Positions 7,229 to 14,901 of a stretch of DNA of 57,467 bases are shown here, one piece after another. The stretch is from an uncultured Mollicutes bacterium (GTDB lineage: Bacteria > Bacillota_I > Bacilli_A > RF39 > UBA660), in the NCBI GenBank assembly GCA_900550145.1, contig URRF01000004.1, forward strand, positions 1 through 57,467. The letters run 5' to 3'. The notes under the pieces are model-generated. The model saw nothing but the letters and a program-made list of their open reading frames with translations. It was not told the origin of the DNA and searched no databases. How positions within the stretch are numbered: position 1 is the stretch's first letter; every line of letters starts with the position of its first letter. The position numbers and the translations under genes are program-made.

Positions 7229-9021
7229 ATTTAAAAACAGAATTAGCACCTAAGGGATTAGAATTTAGGTCAAGTGACTTTGTAATGAGTGATAAATATT
7301 GTACTATACTTACTGTTATATCTTATCCAAGATTAATTGGTGAAGGGTATTTATCTTCACTTACAAGTATGCCTGGTATAAAAATAGTAATAAGACATAT
7401 TCCAGTACCTTTTTCTAGTTTACAAAAGATGATTAATAAGCAGGTTGCAGACTTAAGGCAAAGATATACAGAGGAAAATGATAAAACTACAAAAGAAAGA
7501 TATAGACAAGATGTTGAATCATTAGAGTTCTTTATTTCACAACTCGCATCATCTCAATCAAAGATATTTGATTTTCAAATGCATATTTTGATATCTGCTG
7601 ATAATGAAGAAGATTTAAATATGAAAAAGTTAACTGTGAAAAATTATCTTGAAGCGATGGATATGAGAGCAATACCTTTAAGATTTGAACAAGAAAAAGT
7701 TTTAAAATCAATGTTACCAATATTCCCAAAAACAAGAGAGGTTGCAGATTTAGAAAGTAGAATAGGAACACCTATTCCAGCCCCTACAATTGCAGCTATG
7801 TACCCATTCATATTTGATAGTATAAAAGATGAGGGCTTGTCTACACTTCTTGGAGTAGATTTCTCAGGTGGTGTAATATTATTTAATCAATTTTTATTCC
7901 AATTAAGAAAAGAAAATAATAGAAATAATGCAAATTTAATTATATTAGGTACATCAGGTAGTGGTAAAAGTACAAGTGCAAAACTTATTTTAAGAGGACA
8001 TATTAGAAATGATTATCAAATTGTAGCAATAGATCCAGAGGGTGAACTTGAAGAAATGGCTTCACTTTATGATGGGAACTTTATTGATTTAGGTAAAGGT
8101 GGAGAATTTGGAATGATAAATCCACTTGAAATAGTAATAGATGCTGATGAAGAAGAAATAAGACAGGGATTGGGTTATACAGTTTTAACTAAGTCACTAC
8201 AATTTCTAAAAGCATTTATGAAATATTATGATCCATCAATTGGAGAAGATTTACTTACATTATTTAGTGAAGTAGTACAGGATACATATAAGAGATTTGG
8301 AATAGATTTTAATACAGATTTTAGTAAATTAACATCTAATGATTATCCTACATTTAGTGATGTATATGCAACTATAAGAGGTAGATTATCTCAATATATG
8401 TCAAAAACTAATGAACAAGATATAATGGAAAGATTAGAGATAAAAATAAGACCATTAACTAAAGAATTAAAATATTACTTTGATGGTCATACAACTATAA
8501 CAGGTAATAAACATTTTATAGTATTTAATATAAAAGAACTTATGAATTCAGAAGTAAATGTAAGAAATGCATTATTCTTTAATATATTGAAATATGCATG
8601 GAGTTTATGTTTAAATAAAAATGAAAATACAGTTTTATGCGTAGATGAAGCACACGTATTATTAGGAGCAAATAATGCACTTGGAGCAGAATTTTTAGCA
8701 CAAGTTCAAAGACGTGCTAGAAAATATAATACTGGTTCAATTATAATAACTCAACAACCAAGTGATTTCTGTGATCCGTCAGTAATTACACAAGGTAAAG
8801 CAATATTTGATAATGCCTCATATTACTTAGTAATGGGTCTTAAAAAACAAGCTGTTGAAGATTTATCATTACTTATTGATTTAAATGATAATGAAAAAGA
8901 AAGTATAAAAAGATATAGTCAAGGAGAAGCATTATTTGTTTGTGGTAACAGAAGAGTTAGAATGAATGTTACTGTTACTCCAGAAGAATTAGAATCATTT
9001 GGTAGTGCTGGAGGTTTATAA
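7225..9021 (+). CDS. VirB4-type secretion ATPase
   Basis: 598 residues. The N-terminal ~220 residues form the VirB4 N-domain. A P-loop LGTSGSGKSTSAK lies near residue 243, followed by AIDPEGELEEMA. Walker B VLCVDEAHVLL lies near residue 472, and an ARKYNTGSIIITQQPSDF sensor segment follows, all typical of VirB4/TraC ATPases. The protein would power channel assembly and substrate transfer at the inner membrane. The motor looks intact, with no stop or missing motif, so the locus is unlikely to be decayed. It is coupled to the preceding gene by ATGA and followed 14 bases later by the M23 gene. Confidence 0.92.
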   Translation: MNLKTELAPKGLEFRSSDFVMSDKYCTILTVISYPRLIGEGYLSSLTSMPGIKIVIRHIPVPFSSLQKMINKQVADLRQRYTEENDKTTKERYRQDVESLEFFISQLASSQSKIFDFQMHILISADNEEDLNMKKLTVKNYLEAMDMRAIPLRFEQEKVLKSMLPIFPKTREVADLESRIGTPIPAPTIAAMYPFIFDSIKDEGLSTLLGVDFSGGVILFNQFLFQLRKENNRNNANLIILGTSGSGKSTSAKLILRGHIRNDYQIVAIDPEGELEEMASLYDGNFIDLGKGGEFGMINPLEIVIDADEEEIRQGLGYTVLTKSLQFLKAFMKYYDPSIGEDLLTLFSEVVQDTYKRFGIDFNTDFSKLTSNDYPTFSDVYATIRGRLSQYMSKTNEQDIMERLEIKIRPLTKELKYYFDGHTTITGNKHFIVFNIKELMNSEVNVRNALFFNILKYAWSLCLNKNENTVLCVDEAHVLLGANNALGAEFLAQVQRRARKYNTGSIIITQQPSDFCDPSVITQGKAIFDNASYYLVMGLKKQAVEDLSLLIDLNDNEKESIKRYSQGEALFVCGNRRVRMNVTVTPEELESFGSAGGL

Positions 9022-9035
9022 TAGCGAGGAATATA

Positions 9036-10892
9036 ATGAATAGAATTTTTAGACGTTTTATAAATTATATAAGAAAAGAAAAAAAGCAAATAATATTTGC
9101 TCTTTTTGCATTTATTATATATTCATTATATTATTTAATATTTAAAGAAAATAGCGAAGTAATTAGTATGGCAGCACCAGTAGTTGTCGCTGGTGCAGTA
9201 GCAGCTGGTGGTGCAACAACTGGAGCAGTTGCAGCAGGTACAACTGCAGCAGGAACTGCAGCAACCACAACCGCAGCAGGAACTGCCACAGCAGGTGCTA
9301 CTACAAGTGGAACTCTAGCCACCGCAAAAGGAACAGCTAGTGGAGCAGTGCAAACTGCAAATACAGCAAAAAGTGCAGCGAATACTGCAAACATACAAAC
9401 AACAGTTAAAAGACCAGTTAATACAGAAGTAAATGCAGGAAAGACAGATATTGGTATGAGAACTGGCAACACACCTGATGCGTTAAAAGGTATAAAAGAA
9501 AAAAATACTAGTTTAGATCCTGCAACATCAAAGAGTGCACAAAAAGAAGCAAGTACAAGCGAAGTGGAAAAAGCAAAAAAATGGAGTAAAAAAGATAGAT
9601 TATCACCTGAAACATCTAATGACGATGAAGAAAATGAGACTGAATTAGAAGAGGGCTCAAGTGCAGTTTTAAAAAAAGGAAATTTAACTAAAATATTTGT
9701 AGGTGGTATATTTGGATTTATATTAGTAATACTATTTGGAATTCCAATTTTACTAGTATCTATAGGTACTCCAGTTTCTTCAATAATCAAAGTTACTGAT
9801 TGTAGTTCTGTAGAAGGTAGTGGTTGTGAAGAAAATGGTTTAGCATCTTTTGTTGAAAAGGCAAAGAATTTCTTTTTATATGGAAGTTTTGAAAAGAGCA
9901 ATAAATTAATAGCTACAAAAGCAGTAGAAACATCAAATGAAATATTTGAAGAAACTGAGGTTAATATAAATATACCATTACTTTTATCAACCGTTTTTTC
10001 GGACGTTACTGATTCCTTTGAAAAATACGAAACAGATGATCTTACAAATGTTAATGGAAAAAATCTTTTAGATAGATTAAAATACTTTAAAGAAGTAGGT
10101 CTATTTCAAATCATAGAAGATAGTGCAGTTTTCGAATGTAAAGCAAAAGAAGTTGATGGAAAAATGACATATTATACAGTTATTGATACAAGTTTTACTG
10201 ATCCATCTACTATTACTGAAACTGAATGTAATGAAGAAAATGTGGGCAAACTTATAAAGGAGACAGTTTATCAATTAAATATAGAAAAATATTATGAATT
10301 ACTTAAAGAAAAGAAAGATATATTAGCAAAAATATATGGAGATGAACAAGTTTCTACAAAAGAAGGACTTGAACAAGTTATTGACAGTATAAGAATGAAT
10401 AGAGAAGTATTTAAAATTTTATATGAAGATGAAACTGAAGAAAATGGTAGTACTGGTAATATTCCTTTATCAGTAATGCGTGATCAAAATATTAACTTAC
10501 AATCGCCATTAAAAGGAAACATAGGCGTTACATCCCCATATGGTAATAGAACAGGTATTTTTGCAGGAAGACACTTAGGCATGGATTTAGTATCTAATGA
10601 TAAAAGTATTTATGCAGCAGGTGATGGAGTAGTAACAAGAGCGAATACAGAAACACTTGGAGGAAAAGTTATCGAAATAACACATACTACATCTGATGGA
10701 AAAAGATATGTATCTCAATATGGACACTTAAGCCAATTCTTAGTTAGTGTTGGTGATAGAGTTAAAGCAGGTGAAATAATAGGAATTATGGGAGATACTG
10801 GTAAAACCTCAGGAGTACACTTACACTTCCAAATGTGGAATGTAGATACAAAAGAAACATACAATCCAGCAAATTTATTTAATACTAATTAA
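9036..10892 (+). CDS. Membrane-anchored M23 peptidase of the secretion locus
   Basis: 618 residues. A basic N-terminus and membrane segment (residues ~18-36) are followed by a strongly biased Ala/Thr/Gly stretch (~45-110), a charged linker, a second membrane segment (~222-250), and a helical extracellular region. A C-terminal LytM/M23 domain follows (~490-615). Zinc ligands are visible: GRHLGMDL near residue 513 and HLHFQMW near 597; SQYGHLSQ is also typical. M23 enzymes cut peptidoglycan cross-links. In Gram-positive type IV secretion, a wall hydrolase of this kind (VirB1-like role) opens the wall for the channel. Two membrane segments would place both termini outside or make a hairpin; topology is uncertain. 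Confidence 0.85.
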   Translation: MNRIFRRFINYIRKEKKQIIFALFAFIIYSLYYLIFKENSEVISMAAPVVVAGAVAAGGATTGAVAAGTTAAGTAATTTAAGTATAGATTSGTLATAKGTASGAVQTANTAKSAANTANIQTTVKRPVNTEVNAGKTDIGMRTGNTPDALKGIKEKNTSLDPATSKSAQKEASTSEVEKAKKWSKKDRLSPETSNDDEENETELEEGSSAVLKKGNLTKIFVGGIFGFILVILFGIPILLVSIGTPVSSIIKVTDCSSVEGSGCEENGLASFVEKAKNFFLYGSFEKSNKLIATKAVETSNEIFEETEVNINIPLLLSTVFSDVTDSFEKYETDDLTNVNGKNLLDRLKYFKEVGLFQIIEDSAVFECKAKEVDGKMTYYTVIDTSFTDPSTITETECNEENVGKLIKETVYQLNIEKYYELLKEKKDILAKIYGDEQVSTKEGLEQVIDSIRMNREVFKILYEDETEENGSTGNIPLSVMRDQNINLQSPLKGNIGVTSPYGNRTGIFAGRHLGMDLVSNDKSIYAAGDGVVTRANTETLGGKVIEITHTTSDGKRYVSQYGHLSQFLVSVGDRVKAGEIIGIMGDTGKTSGVHLHFQMWNVDTKETYNPANLFNTN

Positions 10893-10918
10893 TAACACTT
10901 TATTATTAGTTTTAATTT
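10884..10918 (+). terminator. Weak terminator after the M23 gene
   Basis: ACTAATTAATAA pairs imperfectly with TTATTATTAGT and is followed by a TTTTAATTTT tract. It overlaps the stop codon. Confidence 0.45.
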
Positions 10919-10927
10919 TGATATAAT
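10919..10927 (+). promoter_or_regulatory. Extended -10 promoter of the coupling-protein gene
   Basis: TGATATAAT lies 36 bases before the ATG of the VirD4-like gene, so that gene may be transcribed apart from the rest of the locus. GAGGGTGAG is the ribosome-binding site. Confidence 0.6.
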
Positions 10928-10962
10928 CTATGTAGTTTAATAATAATTAAGAGGGTGAGAAT

Positions 10963-13113
10963 ATGAAATTGAAATTTAGAGCAGAACCCAAAGATATACT
11001 ATACTTTATATTATTTTCAATTTTTCTATTTTATTTAATAGCAGTTGGTATAGGGAATATAACAAGTTTATCAAGTAAGGGAACCTTAGTTGGTTTCAAT
11101 CCGTTTCCTGGTTTATCAAAAGAAAATATATTTAGTACAATACTATTTTTTATAATCGCAAATATGGCAATACTTCTTCTCGTGTCATCATATTTCTTTG
11201 ATAGAGAAAAGGGCATTGGCTTTGCAAAAGAAAAAAAAGTTGGAGATGGTTATTCAAAATGGGCAAAACCAGAAGATATAAAAAAATCACCTGGAGTAAA
11301 AGAAGTTCATGAACCTGATTATACATATGATGCTGCAGGAGTACCATTATACTCAGAAAAAGGAAAAATTTGGGTTGATGACGGAGAGAGTCATAGCTTA
11401 ATTATAGGAGCAACAGGTAGTGGTAAAACATATTGTATAGTTAATCCACTAGTTCATATTCTTGCAAAAAAAGGCGAGTCAATGGTTATTACAGATCCTA
11501 AAGGTGAAATATATGAAAACAATGCAAACTTCTTAAGAGATAGAGGTTACAATATACTTTTACTTAATTTCCGTAACCCACAAAAGGGTAATATGTGGAA
11601 TCCACTATCGCTTCCTTACATACTTTATAAAAGTGGAAATTACGATAAATCAAACGAATTACTTAGAGATTTAGCAATAAATATACTTCACGAAGAAAAA
11701 ACAGATGATCCATTCTGGCAAAACACATCAGCCGACTATTTCGTTGGTTTAGCACAAGGATTATTTCAAGATGCAGATGAAAAATATATAAATATAAATT
11801 CAATAATTCAAATGCTTACAGTAGGTGAAGAAAAATATGGCGCATCTACATATGCAAAAGAATACTTTAAAATGAAAGATTCATCTAATCCTGCATATAT
11901 AAACGCAGCAGGAACAATTGATGCACCAAATGATACCAAAGGAAGTATTATATCTGTATTTAGACAAAAAATTAATATATTTGCAATGGCTGAAAACTTA
12001 TCTGAAATGCTATCAAAAAGTGATTTCGATATGATGGATATAGGAAGAAGAAGAACAGCAGTATTTCTAATTATTCAAGATGAAAAAAGAACATATCATG
12101 CTCTTACTACTATATTTGTAAAACAGTGTTACGAAAGCTTAATAGATGTAGCACAAGAAGCAGGAGGTAAACTTCCAGTAAGAACAAACTTTATTCTTGA
12201 TGAATTTGCTAATATGCCCGAATTAAAAGACGTAACAACAATGATTACCGCAGCGCGTTCAAGGCAAATAAGATTTAATTTAATAATACAAAACTTTGCA
12301 CAATTAAACCAAGTATATGGTAAAGAAAATGCAGAAACAATTAAAGGAAATTGTGGAAATATGATTTACTTATTAAGTAGTGAACTTAATGCACTAGAAG
12401 AAATAAGTAAACTATGTGGTGATAGAAAAGTTAAAGGTAAGAGTAAAGACAAACCAGATGAAACTAGACCACTAATATCAGTAACAGATTTGCAACGCCT
12501 TAAATTTAAAGATGCAATTGTAAAAAAACAACGTGTTGATCCATTCCAAACAAAACTTAAAGGTGTAGATGAATATAACTGGAATATTCCAAAATATGAA
12601 AAAGCAACATATCCAAGTAGAGAAAAACATTCAATAGAACTATTTGATTTAAAAACATTTGTTAAAGAAAAGAAAAAAGATAGTATTATGGAATCTGGCT
12701 TTGGAATAGAAAGACCTACAATTATGCCTCCATTTTCAAGAAACGTACCAACTAAACCAAAACTTGAAGAAGATGAATTTGATGTTGATGAACTTATAAA
12801 GAAAATAGATGCGAAAATTGCAGAACTTGAAAAAGAAGATGCGGAAAATAGCAAAAAGTTAAATGGTAAATCAAATGAAGTATCTTTCGAAAATTTGAAT
12901 AATGAATCTCTTGATAAAATCGTAAATAATATTAAAGATATAAATCAAGACAAAAAACCAACATACAATAATGATGATTTAAGAAAAATTGTTGAACCAA
13001 GCAAAGACAACGCAGTCAAAGTAAGTGCTGATATTGATAAAATAATAGAAAAAATAGAAGACGAAGATGTAAGTGATGATGAATTTTTTGATGATTTCTT
13101 CTTTGATGAATAA
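10963..13113 (+). CDS. VirD4/TraG-type coupling ATPase with an acidic tail
   Basis: 716 residues. Two membrane segments lie at ~15-35 and ~58-80. A P-loop IIGATGSGKTYCIV lies near residue 149, Walker B FILDEFANMP near 409, and the TraG/VirD4 signature FNLIIQNFAQLNQVYG follows. This is the type IV coupling protein that selects substrates and feeds them to the channel. After the ATPase there is a ~150-residue charged, probably disordered tail ending in a very acidic patch (DEDVSDDEFFDDFFFDE), unusual in degree and possibly a docking site for substrates. No relaxase is adjacent. It has its own promoter and terminator. Confidence 0.92.
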   Translation: MKLKFRAEPKDILYFILFSIFLFYLIAVGIGNITSLSSKGTLVGFNPFPGLSKENIFSTILFFIIANMAILLLVSSYFFDREKGIGFAKEKKVGDGYSKWAKPEDIKKSPGVKEVHEPDYTYDAAGVPLYSEKGKIWVDDGESHSLIIGATGSGKTYCIVNPLVHILAKKGESMVITDPKGEIYENNANFLRDRGYNILLLNFRNPQKGNMWNPLSLPYILYKSGNYDKSNELLRDLAINILHEEKTDDPFWQNTSADYFVGLAQGLFQDADEKYININSIIQMLTVGEEKYGASTYAKEYFKMKDSSNPAYINAAGTIDAPNDTKGSIISVFRQKINIFAMAENLSEMLSKSDFDMMDIGRRRTAVFLIIQDEKRTYHALTTIFVKQCYESLIDVAQEAGGKLPVRTNFILDEFANMPELKDVTTMITAARSRQIRFNLIIQNFAQLNQVYGKENAETIKGNCGNMIYLLSSELNALEEISKLCGDRKVKGKSKDKPDETRPLISVTDLQRLKFKDAIVKKQRVDPFQTKLKGVDEYNWNIPKYEKATYPSREKHSIELFDLKTFVKEKKKDSIMESGFGIERPTIMPPFSRNVPTKPKLEEDEFDVDELIKKIDAKIAELEKEDAENSKKLNGKSNEVSFENLNNESLDKIVNNIKDINQDKKPTYNNDDLRKIVEPSKDNAVKVSADIDKIIEKIEDEDVSDDEFFDDFFFDE

Positions 13114-13139
13114 CACTATATGTGTTATTTTCTTTTTCC
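13109..13139 (+). terminator. Intrinsic terminator after the coupling-protein gene
   Basis: AATAACAC pairs with GTGTTATT across a 5-base loop, followed by TTTCTTTTT. Confidence 0.75.
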
Positions 13140-13176
13140 ATAGTAAAATATTATGAGCGAGTTAAATAATGTACCA

Positions 13177-13200
13177 TAAAATATAATGGTGAAGTATATG
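13177..13200 (+). promoter_or_regulatory. Compact promoter and ribosome-binding module before the rhodanese gene
   Basis: TAAAAT (13177-13182) is followed within 6 bases by GGTGAAGTATATGAGT. The same 16-base word follows a TAAAAT box before mutL, with the same spacing. The transcript would begin at or inside the ribosome-binding site, giving a very short leader. Confidence 0.5.
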
Positions 13201-13482
13201 AGTGTAAATATAAGATATTTAAAACCAAGTGAAACTATATTAATAGATATAAGAGAATCATACGAATATAAAATGGGTCATATAGAAAATGCAATTAACA
13301 TACCAAATGATCTTTTAGAACTAGTTCCAGAAAAATATTTAAAGAAAAATAAAGTATATTATTTATATTGTGATCTTGGTATAAGATCAGAACAATTATC
13401 AAAAATGTTAAATAAAAAGGGATATAAAACATTTTCTATAGAAGGTGGATATAAAGCATATAAAAAATCTAATGTAAATTGA
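13198..13482 (+). CDS. Single-domain rhodanese-like protein
   Basis: 94 residues from the ATG at 13198; GGTGAAG lies before it, while the ATG at 13186 has no such site. It is one rhodanese domain: ILIDIRESYEYKMGHIENAINIP, then YYLYCDLGIRSEQLSKML with the catalytic Cys near residue 58, and GYKTFSIEGGYKAYK. Such small rhodaneses (PspE/GlpE-like) carry sulfane sulfur in the cytoplasm; there is no signal peptide. The loop after the Cys (CDLGIRS) has the usual length for sulfur rather than phosphate transfer. It stands alone between two promoters. Confidence 0.88.
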   Translation: MSVNIRYLKPSETILIDIRESYEYKMGHIENAINIPNDLLELVPEKYLKKNKVYYLYCDLGIRSEQLSKMLNKKGYKTFSIEGGYKAYKKSNVN

Positions 13483-13507
13483 TTTAATATTAAAAAAATT
13501 GTATACT
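13479..13507 (+). promoter_or_regulatory. Promoter of the prepilin-like gene
   Basis: TTGATT, a 17-base spacer and TATACT fit a sigma-A promoter; TAGGTGATAGT follows as the ribosome-binding site. It overlaps the end of the rhodanese gene. Confidence 0.55.
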
Positions 13508-13523
13508 TATAATAGGTGATAGT

Positions 13524-14804
13524 ATGAAAAAAAATGCATTTACATTAGTAGAATTATTAGCAGTTATTGCTATATTAACTATAATAATGGTTATATCTGT
13601 ACCACAACTTATTACAAGCATAAAAAACAAAAAAACTGATGCACTTGAAAAAACAAAAGATTTATTAATTAGTGCAGCAAGAAATTACGTAATTGACTAT
13701 GAATTAAAAGTTCCTACTTCTATTTCAATAGAAACATTATGTAAAAATGATTATTTAGAATGTCCAATAAAAAATCCAATAGATAATTCAAATCTAAACG
13801 GATATGTAAATGTTGATGACAATAAAGTATATGTATATTCAGATACAAGAGATTATATAACTATAAGAGATTATATAATAGACTTATATAACGACGAATC
13901 CTTAAGAACAAGTAATGGATTAAAGAAAGATAATACAGTAGATACAAACATAAGATATTATGGAAGTGATCCAAATAATTATGTAAGTTTTAATAATGAA
14001 TTATGGAGAATAATAGGAGTATTGGGTGATAATGTTAAACTAATAAGAAGTGAAAAACTAGGTAACTTATCATGGGATAGTAGTGCAAGTAATATAAATA
14101 GTGGCAATGGAATAAATCAGTGGGGAGAGAGTACATATGAAGATGGAAGTTATTATGAAGGAGCAGATTTACAAGTATATTTAAATAAGATGTATTATGG
14201 AGGAACAAGTGTAATATGTTATGATGGATTTGAAAATAAAACAACAGCATGTCCAACAAACACAATAGATGAAACTTCAAAATCATTAATAGATAATCAT
14301 ATATGGAATACAGGGGCACCAAATATTAATATTTTATATGGTGGTACTACAGATGAATTTTATAAAGCAGAAAGAGGAAACTTGAATGGAAAAATGTGTG
14401 CAAGTGCAGCTTTTTGCAATGATACAGTAACAAGAACAACAAGATGGACAGGATATGTAGCACTGCCATATATAACAGACTGGGCATATGCAAGTAGTGA
14501 AAGTGTTTGTGAAACAAATATGCAAACAAAAGATGATTCAAATGTATATATATGTAAAAATAATAACTGGATGCAAAAAGATTATACTATATGGTATTTA
14601 TCTCCTTATATTAATGCGTATGACGGAACGGGTGGACTTGCTTTTCAAATATTTGTTCTTTATAATGATAACTTATTAGTTAGTAGCGCAGGAGCAGGTG
14701 CTTCACTTTCTGTTTTCCCGACCATATATCTAAAATCTAATGTCCTTATAGAGAGTGGCAATGGAACAAGTAGTAATCCATACATCTTAAAATTAGATGC
14801 ATAA
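13524..14804 (+). CDS. Type IV prepilin-like surface protein with a large C-terminal domain
   Basis: 426 residues. The N-terminus KKNAFTLVELLAVIAILTII is a class III prepilin signal: short basic leader, FTLVE, then a hydrophobic helix, with cleavage expected before the Phe. A helical pilin stem follows, then a ~300-residue C-terminal domain starting at FNNELWRIIGV, with WYLSPYIN and PTIYLKSNV near the end. That ending resembles the DUF6273-type domain common on gut Firmicutes surface proteins. It is longer than a standard pilin and no prepilin peptidase or pilus ATPase is nearby, so it may be an adhesin or minor pilin tip. Residues ~364-404 carry an unusual codon pattern (see the separate entry). 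Confidence 0.75.
   Translation: MKKNAFTLVELLAVIAILTIIMVISVPQLITSIKNKKTDALEKTKDLLISAARNYVIDYELKVPTSISIETLCKNDYLECPIKNPIDNSNLNGYVNVDDNKVYVYSDTRDYITIRDYIIDLYNDESLRTSNGLKKDNTVDTNIRYYGSDPNNYVSFNNELWRIIGVLGDNVKLIRSEKLGNLSWDSSASNINSGNGINQWGESTYEDGSYYEGADLQVYLNKMYYGGTSVICYDGFENKTTACPTNTIDETSKSLIDNHIWNTGAPNINILYGGTTDEFYKAERGNLNGKMCASAAFCNDTVTRTTRWTGYVALPYITDWAYASSESVCETNMQTKDDSNVYICKNNNWMQKDYTIWYLSPYINAYDGTGGLAFQIFVLYNDNLLVSSAGAGASLSVFPTIYLKSNVLIESGNGTSSNPYILKLDA
14613..14735 (+). other. Candidate hypervariable patch at the C-terminus of the prepilin-like protein
   Basis: In frame, this stretch is crowded with codons ending in T or C whose first two bases vary widely (TTT GTT CTT TAT AAT GAT AAC; GGT GCT; CTT TCT GTT TTC). 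It also contains CCG, ACG, GCG, AGC and ACC, which are rare elsewhere in the main block. It lies between framework motifs WYLSPY and PTIYLKS. Such a pattern is what adenine-directed mutagenesis of AAY codons by a diversity-generating retroelement would leave. No template repeat or reverse transcriptase is in the window. Confidence 0.35.
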
Positions 14805-14832
14805 ATAAAAGTAAACTAAGTTGATTAAAATT

Positions 14833-14865
14833 AACTAAATAAGCATTAATTATTTAGTTTTTTTC
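14833..14865 (+). terminator. Intrinsic terminator after the prepilin-like gene
   Basis: AACTAAATAA pairs perfectly with TTATTTAGTT across a 7-base loop, followed by TTTTTTT. Confidence 0.8.
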
Positions 14866-14872
14866 TTAATTG

Positions 14873-14901
14873 TGTTAAAATTATATTGGTGAAGTATATG
14901 A
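14873..14901 (+). promoter_or_regulatory. Extended -10 promoter and ribosome-binding site of mutL
   Basis: TGTTAAAAT (14873-14881) is followed 6 bases later by GGTGAAG and then the ATG at 14898. The leader would be only about 10 bases long. Confidence 0.6.

Noticed and set aside
9131..9901. Long minus-strand frame opposite the M23 gene
   Set aside because: It lies entirely within the Ala/Thr/Gly-rich coding segment and mirrors its bias; it has no ribosome-binding site and no recognisable protein motif.
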